Shown here: in pieces, positions 23,814-29,307 of the stretch | Numbering within the stretch: position 1 is the first letter of the stretch | Layout of the letters: every line of letters begins with the position of its first letter | Assembly (NCBI GenBank): GCA_050872785.1 | Contig: JBNMHO010000013.1 | Location: forward strand, 1-29,307 | DNA: 29,307 bases | Direction of reading: 5' to 3' | Origin: UBA7862 sp050872785 | Lineage (GTDB): Bacteria > Bacillota > Clostridia > Christensenellales > UBA1242 | Position numbers and translations under genes: made by a program | Notes under the pieces: generated by a model | Database searches by the model: none | Seen by the model: only the letters and a program-made list of their open reading frames with translations | Told to the model about the DNA's origin: nothing

Positions 23814-23842
23814 GCATAAGTGGCAAATTCTTCACATATATT
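23814..23842 (+). promoter_or_regulatory. Sigma-E-like promoter of spoIVA
   Basis: GCATAAG (23814-23820), 14 bases, then CATATATT (23835-23842). The sigma-E pattern is roughly GHATAnn, 13-15 bases, CATACAnT. It lies 27 bases before the spoIVA ATG, a gene known to be sigma-E-controlled in Bacillus. Confidence 0.65.
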
Positions 23843-23869
23843 TTGGTATATCGAGTTTCGGAGGAAAAT

Positions 23870-25348
23870 ATGAATTCGTATCAAATTTATGAAGACATTG
23901 CTACAAGAACGGGCGGCGACATATATCTTGGTGTCGTGGGGCCAGTTAGGTGCGGCAAGTCAACTTTCATAACTAATTTTGTGCAGAAAATGGTCTTGCC
24001 AAACATCAAAGACAGTTTTGACAAAACCCGCACAGTAGATGAATTGCCTCAAAGTGCAGACGGAAAAACTATTATGACCACACAACCAAGGTTTGTTCCA
24101 AAGGAAGCAGTGAAAATTGTGGTCAATGACAAAGTTCAAATGAAAATTCGCCTTGTTGACTGCGTGGGATATGCTGTAACTGGCGCAGAAGGACTTGTGG
24201 AAGACGGCAAACCAAGACTTGTAAAAACACCTTGGAACAGCGAACCTATCCCATTTGAAGAAGCGGCAGAAATCGGCACAAGAAAGGTTATTTCCGACCA
24301 TTCCACAGTTGCTGTTGTAATGACCACAGACGGCTCATTTGGCGAACTTGAAAGAGATAATTTCGTAGAAGCGGAAGAAAGAACAATTAAGGAACTCAAA
24401 AGAACGGGGAAACCATTTGTCATTGTCCTAAATACCAAAAATCCTCAAGCAGAGCAGACTGCAAAGCTTGTTTCGAGCCTTGAGAAAAAATATGATGTTC
24501 CAGTTGTGCCAGCCGATTGCATAAACATTAAGGACGAAGACATTGACGTAATCTTTGCAAATATCTTGCAAGAATTCCCACTATACTCACTTCGTGTCCG
24601 CATGCCAAAATGGCTTCAGGCATTGCCTTATGAAGACGACCTTATTCAAGAGATTGTTGCTGAAAGCAAGGTGCTTGTTGACGGGAAAAATAAAATTGGC
24701 GAAGTTGACCATGCGAAAAATATCTTTGAAACAAGTGAAAATTTTGAACCAGTGTCTTTGGCGTCCATCGACCTTGGAAATGGCATTGCATATTTGGACA
24801 TTAAACCAAAAGCGGACTTGTTCTACAAAGTTTTGTCAAGAGAATGTGGGCAAGAAATTAAAAATGACTTTGAACTTGTTGCATATATTCGCGAACTTGC
24901 ACATGCAAAAGAAGAATATGACAAACTAAAAGACGCTTTGTGCCAAGTTGAAGAAACGGGTTATGGCGTTGTAAGTCCAAAAATGGAAGAAATGACGCTT
25001 GAGGAGCCTGAAATTGTAAAACAAGGCTCAAGATATGGCGTAAAACTTAAAGCAAGCGCTCCAAGTTTGCACATTATGAAAGTTGATGTTCAAACTGAAA
25101 TTAGCCCAATAGTTGGTTCAGAACAACAAAGCGAAGACCTTGTAAAATCTCTCTTAAGCGAGTTTGAGAACAATCCAAAAGGACTTTGGGAAACAAATAT
25201 GTTTGGCAGAAGTTTGCACAGCCTTGTGAATGAAGGACTGAACAAAAAGATTGTTGCGATGCCAGTTGAGGCACAGAAGAAAATGAGAAAAACCTTGACC
25301 CGAATTGTGAACGAAGGCAAGGGCGGAATAATTTGCATTTTGCTATAA
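23870..25348 (+). CDS. spoIVA: SpoIVA, spore coat basement-layer ATPase
   Basis: 492 residues, identical in length to the Bacillus protein. SpoIVA self-assembles around the forespore in an ATP-dependent way and forms the platform for the coat. The Walker A GPVRCGKST (24-32) has Lys30, the same position as in Bacillus. Other landmarks are ELPQSADGKTIMTTQPRF, RLVDCVGYAV, PWNSEPIPFEEAAEIGTRKV, TDGSFG, the mid-domain AHAKEEYD, and the conserved C terminus RIVNEGKGGIICILL that in Bacillus binds SpoVM. GGAGGA lies close before the ATG at 23870; an in-frame start at 23843 overlaps the promoter region and is rejected. Single-gene unit. Confidence 0.98.
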   Translation: MNSYQIYEDIATRTGGDIYLGVVGPVRCGKSTFITNFVQKMVLPNIKDSFDKTRTVDELPQSADGKTIMTTQPRFVPKEAVKIVVNDKVQMKIRLVDCVGYAVTGAEGLVEDGKPRLVKTPWNSEPIPFEEAAEIGTRKVISDHSTVAVVMTTDGSFGELERDNFVEAEERTIKELKRTGKPFVIVLNTKNPQAEQTAKLVSSLEKKYDVPVVPADCINIKDEDIDVIFANILQEFPLYSLRVRMPKWLQALPYEDDLIQEIVAESKVLVDGKNKIGEVDHAKNIFETSENFEPVSLASIDLGNGIAYLDIKPKADLFYKVLSRECGQEIKNDFELVAYIRELAHAKEEYDKLKDALCQVEETGYGVVSPKMEEMTLEEPEIVKQGSRYGVKLKASAPSLHIMKVDVQTEISPIVGSEQQSEDLVKSLLSEFENNPKGLWETNMFGRSLHSLVNEGLNKKIVAMPVEAQKKMRKTLTRIVNEGKGGIICILL

Positions 25349-25356
25349 TCGTAAAA

Positions 25357-25393
25357 CAAAAAAATCTTTCTCTTTCGGGAGGAAGATTTTTTT
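25357..25393 (+). terminator. Terminator between spoIVA and the convergent DUF378 gene
   Basis: A long AAAAAAATCTTTCTC / GAGGAAGATTTTTTT stem (one G-U pair) around TTTCGG. A-rich on one side and T-rich on the other, so it can work in both directions. Confidence 0.92.
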
Positions 25394-25406
25394 GCTGGAT
25401 ATTTCC

Positions 25407-25625
25407 TTAGTCCAAATTCCACATGGAAATTCTGCCACCAGTGCAAATTGGTGTGATAAACAGCCAAATCGCACTTGCACCAACAAGGCAATAAATTGTT
25501 CTTGCAATCCAAGTAATATTGCCAGAAATTGCTGTTACGAGATTCCATGAAAATGCTCCAATCAAAAGCCAGTTTAGACCGCCGATAAGAAGAATAATCC
25601 ATGCAATAAGGTTCGCTATTCTCAT
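25407..25625 (-). CDS. DUF378 family small membrane protein (YuzA-like)
   Basis: 72 residues with two hydrophobic helices: LIAWIILLIGGLNWLLIGAF, where the GGLNWLLIG motif is the family hallmark, and the second around ARTIYCLVGASAIWLF. Function of the family is unknown; members are common in Firmicutes. AAAGGGGG lies about 6 bases before the start at 25625. A forespore-type promoter (25645-25674) suggests expression in sporulation. It converges with spoIVA over a shared terminator. Confidence 0.9.
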   Translation of the reverse strand: MRIANLIAWIILLIGGLNWLLIGAFSWNLVTAISGNITWIARTIYCLVGASAIWLFITPICTGGRISMWNLD

Positions 25626-25644
25626 TTTTTTCCCCCTTTAACCA

Positions 25645-25674
25645 TAGTTTGTTACGGGATAGGCGTAATTATTC
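25645..25674 (-). promoter_or_regulatory. Sigma-G-like promoter of the DUF378 gene
   Basis: On the minus strand: GAATA (25674-25670), an 18-base spacer and CAAACTA (25651-25645). It has the same single deviation from CATnnTA as the sigG promoter. Confidence 0.45.
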
Positions 25675-25721
25675 ATTATTTGTCCTTTTTGCATGTTTTT
25701 TACATAAAATTGTTCCAGATA

Positions 25722-25749
25722 TTGACAAATTTGTAAATTAGTGTAAAAT
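25722..25749 (+). promoter_or_regulatory. Sigma-A promoter of the helical-protein genes
   Basis: TTGACA (25722-25727), a 16-base spacer and TAAAAT (25744-25749), about 60 bases before the GTG at 25812. Confidence 0.7.
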
Positions 25750-25811
25750 ATATACGCACTTGTGAGCAGACATTTTGCTTGTTACAAAGGAGTTATATAT
25801 AGGAGGTTAAA

Positions 25812-26111
25812 GTGCAAAGATACACAGAAAAACTTGAAAAATATCTTGAGAAATTGGACAAGGAAAAAATTGAATGTGGTAATCAAATTTTTTCTTGGCA
25901 AAATGAACTTGATGACGCAAAAGAAATGCTAGACATAATTGATGAAAATTCACCATTTGTCTATTGGCAAAAAAGACGAGTTTTAACAGCAGAAAGCATT
26001 ATTCTCAATCTTAAAATTCGACTTGAACAAATTGACCTTGAAAAGGCAGAACTTGAAACACAACTTAAAGTTATGCTTCCGAAAGAGAATGAACTCTCAC
26101 AAGAGAGATAA
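25812..26111 (+). CDS. Small coiled-coil protein, function unknown
   Basis: 99 residues, GTG start, with AGGAGG 5 bases upstream. Two long charged helices (YTEKLEKYLEKLDKEKIECG and SIILNLKIRLEQIDLEKAEL) are joined by a WQKRR-containing turn, likely an antiparallel helical hairpin. One Cys (22), no signal or membrane segment, no family recognised. First of two genes 12 bases apart that share one strong promoter. Confidence 0.75.
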   Translation: MQRYTEKLEKYLEKLDKEKIECGNQIFSWQNELDDAKEMLDIIDENSPFVYWQKRRVLTAESIILNLKIRLEQIDLEKAELETQLKVMLPKENELSQER

Positions 26112-26123
26112 GGAGAAAAAATC

Positions 26124-26423
26124 ATGAGCCAAAACGAAAATATCGAAAAAACAAACGAACCACAAACAATGGAACAAGCATTTGAAATTATTAACAACAC
26201 AATAAAAACCCTTGAATACAGAGCCTCACTTGACAGCAGAGTGAGAATGGTTGATGAAGATTATTATCTTGACATCTTGGCAAACAATCTTAAAAAAGCA
26301 TATGACATTGTCTATTACAATTCATATGTCGCACAAGCGCAAAACGCTCAAAACGAGCAACAAGTTTCTTCAAATCAAGAAGAATCGCAAGACCCAGACT
26401 TCAGAGCAAACACATTTTTCTAA
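26124..26423 (+). CDS. Small acidic protein, function unknown
   Basis: 99 residues. AAGGAG lies 9 bases before the ATG, and the gene is 12 bases after the coiled-coil gene, so they are co-transcribed. The centre is helical and acidic (QTMEQAFEIINNTIKTLEYR, DEDYYLDILANNLKKAYDIV); the C-terminal third is a Gln/Asn/Ser-rich linker ending in FRANTFF. No family recognised. Aromatic-rich ends of this kind can be docking peptides, but this is speculative. Confidence 0.75.
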   Translation: MSQNENIEKTNEPQTMEQAFEIINNTIKTLEYRASLDSRVRMVDEDYYLDILANNLKKAYDIVYYNSYVAQAQNAQNEQQVSSNQEESQDPDFRANTFF

Positions 26424-26468
26424 AAATTGCTTGCTTTCGTGAATATTCGGCAATCTTCGACAATATAT

Positions 26469-26498
26469 TTGATTTGAGGGACAATGCGTAGGTATAGA
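26469..26498 (+). promoter_or_regulatory. Possible promoter of the 74-residue protein gene
   Basis: TTGATT (26469-26474), an 18-base spacer and TATAGA (26493-26498). A TTCGACA (26456-26462), the complement of the Spo0A box core, lies just upstream, but a 7-base match is expected by chance several times in a window this long. Confidence 0.35.
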
Positions 26499-26519
26499 AT
26501 ATATTTTAGGAGGTAAAAA

Positions 26520-26744
26520 ATGAATATCACATTGTCAGAACAAATCCATTGCGTGGAAATGCAAAAACAAGACCTTGAGTTTGAACTTAACAGAATAATT
26601 GCATGCAAGAGAGAAACAGCACAACTCAACAACCTCAGAAGAAACCTCTCTTTGCACATAAACATGCTTCAAAATCAAATTGCAGACATGAAACAAGCCC
26701 TATTATCTCAAACCCAAGAAGAAACCTATGAGCCCGCAAGATAA
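26520..26744 (+). CDS. Small coiled-coil protein, function unknown
   Basis: 74 residues with AGGAGG 6 bases before the ATG. The whole protein is helical with regular leucine spacing (EMQKQDLEFELNRIIACKRE, LSLHINMLQNQIADMKQALL). Cys at 11 and 29. It resembles the 99-residue protein at 25812 in architecture (short helical hairpin) but not clearly in sequence. Followed by a strong terminator. No family recognised. Confidence 0.75.
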   Translation: MNITLSEQIHCVEMQKQDLEFELNRIIACKRETAQLNNLRRNLSLHINMLQNQIADMKQALLSQTQEETYEPAR

Positions 26745-26764
26745 TTTCCACACAATAAACAAGT

Positions 26765-26798
26765 AAAAAAAATTCCTTACATATTGTAGGGAATTTTT
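26765..26798. terminator. Bidirectional terminator between the 74-residue gene and tRNA-Gln
   Basis: An AAAAAATTCC-TTACA / TGTAG-GGAATTTTT stem with a TAT loop. A run on one side and T run on the other, so it can stop both the plus-strand gene and the minus-strand tRNA-Gln, which ends at 26802. Confidence 0.9.
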
Positions 26799-26801
26799 AC
26801 T

Positions 26802-26876
26802 TGGCTGGGGTGGCAGGATTTGAACCTACGCATGCTGGAGTCAGAATCCAGAGCCTTACCGCTTGGCTACACCCCA
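26802..26876 (-). tRNA. tRNA-Gln (anticodon CUG)
   Basis: Cloverleaf: acceptor TGGGGTG / CACCCCA, anticodon stem CTGGA / TCCAG with loop TTCTGAC (anticodon CTG), T-loop TTCAAAT and encoded CCA. It reads CAG. The body is almost the same as tRNA-Gln(UUG) at 27703 except for the anticodon arm. Confidence 0.93.
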
Positions 26877-26886
26877 AAGCATAAAT

Positions 26887-26915
26887 ATTATGCTACAAAA
26901 TGGTCTTAAATGCAA
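26887..26915 (-). promoter_or_regulatory. Promoter of tRNA-Gln(CUG)
   Basis: On the minus strand: TTGCAT (26915-26910), a 17-base spacer and CATAAT (26892-26887). Confidence 0.6.
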
Positions 26916-26984
26916 GTGTTTTTTGGAAGTTAGGGAAATTTCATGAAATTTTTTAAAACAAATCAATTTTTTTTGAACAAAATG

Positions 26985-27013
26985 TTGACATAGATTTCTT
27001 TTTGTGATAAAGT
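26985..27013 (+). promoter_or_regulatory. Promoter of the Gly-Arg-His tRNA operon
   Basis: TTGACA (26985-26990), a 17-base spacer and TAAAGT (27008-27013), 25 bases before tRNA-Gly. Confidence 0.75.
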
Positions 27014-27038
27014 ATGCAGGTAACGAGGCAAAAAACAT

Positions 27039-27112
27039 GCGGATGTAACTCAATGGTAGAGTTCCAGCCTTCCAAGCTGGCTACGTGGGTCCGATTCCCA
27101 TCATCCGCTCCA
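27039..27112 (+). tRNA. tRNA-Gly (anticodon UCC)
   Basis: Acceptor GCGGATG / CATCCGC, anticodon stem CCAGC / GCTGG with loop CTTCCAA (TCC), discriminator T and encoded CCA. First gene of a three-tRNA operon. Confidence 0.95.
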
Positions 27113-27115
27113 TGT

Positions 27116-27192
27116 GTTTCAGTAGCTCAGTTGGATAGAGCACCGCCCTTCTAAGGCGGGTGTCGGGGGTTCGAATCCCTCCTGGAACACCA
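27116..27192 (+). tRNA. tRNA-Arg (anticodon UCU)
   Basis: Acceptor GTTTCAG / CTGGAAC, anticodon stem CCGCC / GGCGG with loop CTTCTAA (TCT), discriminator A and encoded CCA. It lies 3 bases after tRNA-Gly. Confidence 0.95.
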
Positions 27193-27197
27193 TTTAT

Positions 27198-27275
<78 letters not shown>

Positions 27276-27283
27276 GAAAAATT

Positions 27284-27305
27284 AGACCTTAGGGGTCTTT
27301 TTTTT
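27284..27305 (+). terminator. Terminator of the Gly-Arg-His tRNA operon
   Basis: AGACC / GGTCT stem with a 5-base loop and a run of seven T. Confidence 0.85.
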
Positions 27306-27510
27306 ATAAATTTTTTATCACACAAAATCAAATAAAGTTCCATAGAAAAATTATAAAAATTATCAAAATATTTGACTTTCAAAATTCCATTGACTTTGTG
27401 TGGGTTAGTTGTCAAATACAATAGGAATATTTTTACCTTTTGTCTAAATTTATAATCATTCATTTTGTTAGGATATAAAAAAAATATAAAAAGAATTCCT
27501 ATCTGATATA
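27306..27510. other. AT-rich gene-free stretch between tRNA operons
   Basis: No credible coding frame. It holds an inverted repeat, ATAGGAAT (27420-27427) / ATTCCTAT (27495-27502), and a short TTGAC/GTCAA pair (27392-27417). Neither can be assigned a role. The next 200 bases contain an orphan promoter and candidate RNA (separate entries). Confidence 0.4.
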
Positions 27511-27539
27511 TTGACATAAGATGTTCTTTGTGGTATATT
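27511..27539 (+). promoter_or_regulatory. Orphan sigma-A-type promoter
   Basis: TTGACA (27511-27516), a 17-base spacer and TATATT (27534-27539). It is as strong as the tRNA promoters, but no gene follows before the next promoter at 27657. Confidence 0.7.
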
Positions 27540-27630
27540 TTGCACAGGAAGTCGTGGGTGGGGTTGATTTCCGTGCAAGTTTATGCCACATTTTGCTTGT
27601 AAAATAGGGCAAAAATAAATTTTTTTAAAA
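27540..27630 (+). ncRNA. Candidate small structured RNA downstream of an orphan promoter
   Basis: Two hairpins can be drawn. First: TTGCAC-A-GGAA (27540-27550) with TTCC-GTGCAA (27569-27578) around a G-rich loop containing GTGGGTGGGG. Second: TGCC-AC-ATTTT (27584-27594) with AAAAT-AG-GGCA (27601-27611). A run of seven T follows at 27620-27626. The base of the first stem lies almost at the -10, so part of it may be upstream of the RNA start; it could instead be a DNA operator. A 17-codon frame from GTG 27554 exists with AGGA nearby. It does not match 6S, SRP, tmRNA or a T-box by eye. Confidence 0.35.
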
Positions 27631-27656
27631 TTTCCTAAAAAATTTTGAAAAAAGAC

Positions 27657-27685
27657 TTGATTATTTTTAATAAAAAGTATATAAT
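27657..27685 (+). promoter_or_regulatory. Promoter of the Gln-Lys-Leu tRNA operon
   Basis: TTGATT (27657-27662), a 17-base spacer and TATAAT (27680-27685), 17 bases before tRNA-Gln. Confidence 0.75.
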
Positions 27686-27702
27686 GACCAAGGCTTAATC
27701 AA

Positions 27703-27777
27703 TGGGGTGTAGCCAAGGGGTAAGGCACAAGACTTTGACTCTTGCATCCGTAGGTTCAAATCCTGCCACCCCAGCCA
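27703..27777 (+). tRNA. tRNA-Gln (anticodon UUG)
   Basis: Acceptor TGGGGTG / CACCCCA, anticodon stem CAAGA / TCTTG with loop CTTTGAC (TTG), T-loop TTCAAAT and encoded CCA. It reads CAA. Confidence 0.95.
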
Positions 27778-27783
27778 AAGCGT

Positions 27784-27859
27784 GATTCACTAGCTCAGTC
27801 GGTAGAGCACTTGACTTTTAATCAAGGGGTCCCGAGTTCGAACCTCGGGTGGATCACCA
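27784..27859 (+). tRNA. tRNA-Lys (anticodon UUU)
   Basis: Acceptor GATTCAC / GTGGATC, anticodon stem CTTGA / TCAAG with loop CTTTTAA (TTT), discriminator A and encoded CCA. Confidence 0.95.
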
Positions 27860-27891
27860 TTTTTTTATTTATGGAGCAAAACTCCACTCAA

Positions 27892-27974
27892 GCGGATGTG
27901 GCGAAATTGGCAAACGCACTAGACTTAGGATCTAGCGGGAAACCTTGGGGGTTCGAGTCCCTTCATCCGCACCA
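27892..27974 (+). tRNA. tRNA-Leu (anticodon UAG)
   Basis: Acceptor GCGGATG / CATCCGC, anticodon stem CTAGA / TCTAG with loop CTTAGGA (TAG), a long variable arm as in class II tRNAs, and encoded CCA. A small TGGAG / CTCCA hairpin lies in the spacer after tRNA-Lys. Confidence 0.94.
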
Positions 27975-27982
27975 AAAATAAT

Positions 27983-28014
27983 AAATCCGAACACGCATTG
28001 TGTCCGGATTTTTT
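27983..28014 (+). terminator. Terminator of the Gln-Lys-Leu tRNA operon
   Basis: AAATCCG-A-ACAC / GTGT-C-CGGATTT stem with one mismatch, then six T. It may also serve the convergent XRE gene. Confidence 0.9.
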
Positions 28015-28026
28015 ATATTTATTATT

Positions 28027-28269
28027 TTAGTCAATATTTAAGTTATCATAATCAAATAGTGGGGAATTAAGGAACTCACAAACTTTCATTTGAAATCCGT
28101 CAGAAATTGCCACCAATATTTTTAAGTTTACACCTTTTGCTTTGCCCTTCATAATGCTCTTGACAGTGTCATGAGATAAACATGCAGCCTGTTCCAATTT
28201 ATATTGGGACATATTTTTTTCTTTCAATAATTCTATTATCCTCAATGCAACTGCTTGGCTAATATTCAT
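28027..28269 (-). CDS. XRE-family (Cro/CI-type) HTH repressor
   Basis: 80 residues. One HTH domain: VALRIIELLKEKNMSQYKLE, then CLSHDTVKSIMKGKAKGVN as recognition helix and turn, then LKILVAISDGFQMKVCEFLN, the standard five-helix XRE fold filling the whole protein. The start at 28269 has AGGAGAAA 4-5 bases upstream. It diverges from a membrane-protein gene. Three copies of a 16-bp operator lie in the shared intergenic region, so it probably represses itself and its neighbour, as in small phage-type or toxin-antitoxin-like switches. Confidence 0.92.
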   Translation of the reverse strand: MNISQAVALRIIELLKEKNMSQYKLEQAACLSHDTVKSIMKGKAKGVNLKILVAISDGFQMKVCEFLNSPLFDYDNLNID

Positions 28270-28281
28270 TATTTCTCCTAG

Positions 28282-28297
28282 GGGTTATATTTCACCA
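28282..28297. promoter_or_regulatory. XRE operator copy 1
   Basis: GGGTTATATTTCACCA, next to the XRE ribosome site. It matches copies 2 and 3 at 14 and 13 of 16 positions. Confidence 0.75.
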
Positions 28298-28328
28298 AAT
28301 AGTTTACACATAAAAAAAATAAATATGC

Positions 28329-28344
28329 GGGTTAAATTTCACCC
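28329..28344. promoter_or_regulatory. XRE operator copy 2
   Basis: GGGTTAAATTTCACCC, a near-perfect inverted repeat (GGGT-N8-ACCC, extended by TxAA/TTxA). It sits just upstream of the -35 of the plus-strand promoter. Confidence 0.85.
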
Positions 28345-28350
28345 AAACTG

Positions 28351-28379
28351 TTGACCTTTTAAAAATTTTATTATAAACT
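28351..28379 (+). promoter_or_regulatory. Promoter of the membrane-protein gene
   Basis: TTGACC (28351-28356), a 17-base spacer and TAAACT (28374-28379). It is flanked by operators 2 and 3. Confidence 0.65.
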
Positions 28380-28381
28380 AT

Positions 28382-28397
28382 GGGTGAAACTTAACCC
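28382..28397. promoter_or_regulatory. XRE operator copy 3
   Basis: GGGTGAAACTTAACCC, the reverse complement form of copy 2 with one difference. It covers the expected transcription start of the plus-strand gene. Confidence 0.85.
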
Positions 28398-28412
28398 ATA
28401 AAGGAGAAAAAC

Positions 28413-29307
28413 ATGGATAATGATAAGAAAATTGAAGAAAACGAGGCGCTTGAAAATACTAAAATAAAATTTAAACATGCCAAAAAAATTATTTTAGTAT
28501 CATTTATTGGAATTGGCTTTCTAGTACTAATTTGGTCGCTATATTTATTTTGTGTGGGAAACGATTCGGCTGCAGCTATTTGTATTATGCTTGTTTTTTG
28601 GATTGTTTTAGCTATGACATGGGGAATATATGCTTACTTAAAAAAAATACGTATTTATGAAAAGGAAGATGAGCATGTACTGAAGCAACTTACGAAGAAA
28701 TTAGATAAAAAGTTTTCCTCTATAATAGAGGATAAAAAAGTCATTCATTCAACCCTCACAAAGATTATTTCTGTAGAACCCGAGACTTATCAACTATTAA
28801 CTGGAGTAAAAGATTTTCCTATTTTGGATCGTCTTACATTAATGTATTACATGTGCGCATTGGAAGATAAAATAGTGTTCTTTGTTTCTGCACCAAACGA
28901 TTTAAACTTGATTAAAAAAATAAATATTGATAATGCAAGAGAATTTAGTCTTGATATATCTCAGATTGTAAATTATAGATTTGTTGGTGATAAACATTAT
29001 GTTTCGGACGTGTCAGGAGGTGGAGTTAATGTTGGCGGGGCTATTCTCGGCGGGCTTATTGCTGGTGGTGTTGGAGCGATTATTGGTGGAACAAATGGTG
29101 TTTCCACAGAGATTAAACAAATAGACGAGAGAGCAACAATAATAACTTATAAGGATGAAGAGCTCTATAAATATCTTATACTCGATGCCGATGCGTATGA
29201 CTTCCTAAAGATTATTTGCCCAGAGAAAGACGAAAAGGTTATTTCTATGAAGTTGGCTACAAGTGGAGATACAAATAGCACGGCAATCACAACAAAGAAA
29301 TCTGACA
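28413..29307 (+). CDS. Membrane protein with glycine zipper, repressed by the divergent XRE protein (3' end outside window)
   Basis: The frame is open from the ATG at 28413 to the window end (298 codons seen). AAGGAG lies 7 bases upstream. Order of parts: a charged N terminus, two membrane helices at ~residues 26-46 (KIILVSFIGIGFLVLIW) and ~55-73 (AAICIMLVFWIVLAMTWGIY), a cytoplasmic domain of mixed alpha/beta type (~75-200), a glycine zipper (GGGVNVGGAILGGLIAGG, then VGAIIGGTNG) around residues 203-231, and a further mixed domain. Zipper-plus-PH-like arrangements of this sort occur in poorly characterised accessory proteins, sometimes ending in a SHOCT motif; that end is not visible here. 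It is probably controlled by the XRE repressor. Function unknown; a toxin or stress effector is possible. Confidence 0.8.
   Translation, partial: MDNDKKIEENEALENTKIKFKHAKKIILVSFIGIGFLVLIWSLYLFCVGNDSAAAICIMLVFWIVLAMTWGIYAYLKKIRIYEKEDEHVLKQLTKKLDKKFSSIIEDKKVIHSTLTKIISVEPETYQLLTGVKDFPILDRLTLMYYMCALEDKIVFFVSAPNDLNLIKKINIDNAREFSLDISQIVNYRFVGDKHYVSDVSGGGVNVGGAILGGLIAGGVGAIIGGTNGVSTEIKQIDERATIITYKDEELYKYLILDADAYDFLKIICPEKDEKVISMKLATSGDTNSTAITTKKSD

Noticed and set aside
23843..23869. Upstream in-frame start for SpoIVA
   Set aside because: It falls directly after the sigma-E-like -10, and the start at 23870 has a strong GGAGG and gives the same length as Bacillus SpoIVA.
26456..26462. TTCGACA, complement of a Spo0A box
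   Set aside because: A 7-base match is expected about three times by chance in a window of this size and composition; no second box lies nearby.

Overview
The window is about one-third GC and comes from a low-GC, endospore-forming Firmicute, most likely an uncultured member of the Clostridia. The evidence is a sporulation gene set (spoIIGA, sigE, sigG, a YlmC/YmxH-type gene, spoIVA), a CtsR/ClpC heat-shock operon with a canonical CtsR operator, long-form HPF, and tRNA genes that encode their CCA ends. Genus-level identity cannot be read from the sequence alone.

Layout. Positions 1-564 hold the 3' end of a larger gene of unknown function. 617-4170 carries a TtcA-like tRNA thiolase, a divergent PLP enzyme of the YnbB/aluminium-resistance family, and a PnuC-like vitamin transporter with a structured leader. 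4185-7940 is the ctsR-clpC operon (without mcsA and mcsB) followed by hpf. 8056-9255 (minus strand) is an alpha-oxoamine synthase that resembles bacterial serine palmitoyltransferases. 9522-10645 is an unusual pair: an ABC-type ATPase that has lost most catalytic motifs, and a stand-alone PucR-type HTH protein. 10669-12762 holds a Cys-motif protein of unknown function, a small helical protein and a cytoplasmic subtilisin.

The core of the window, 12875-19144, is division plus sporulation: ftsA (with no visible C-terminal membrane helix), ftsZ, spoIIGA, sigE, then sigG on the opposite strand and tail to tail with sigE, a YlmC-family gene with a long Gln/Asn/Ser-rich tail, and nrdR. Next come feoA-feoB (ferrous iron uptake), der-plsY (ribosome assembly GTPase, phospholipid synthesis), and spoIVA behind a sigma-E-like promoter. 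A DUF378 gene and three short helical proteins follow. 26802-27974 is a tRNA region (Gln-CUG on minus; Gly, Arg, His, Gln-UUG, Lys, Leu on plus), with an orphan promoter and candidate small RNA between its two plus-strand operons.

The right end, 28027-29307, looks accessory: an XRE repressor diverges from a membrane protein with a glycine zipper, and three near-identical 16-bp operators lie between them. The second gene runs off the window.

Regulatory patterns. Housekeeping operons have sigma-A-type promoters with 16-18 bp spacing, strong Shine-Dalgarno sites and hairpin terminators. Four genes (spoIIGA, ylmC, feoA and the Cys-motif protein) have no Shine-Dalgarno site and a plausible -10 only about 5-9 bases before the ATG, which suggests leaderless transcripts. 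sigG and the DUF378 gene share a forespore-type (sigma-F/G-like) promoter. All functions are assigned by recognising families and motifs by eye; no database search was run.
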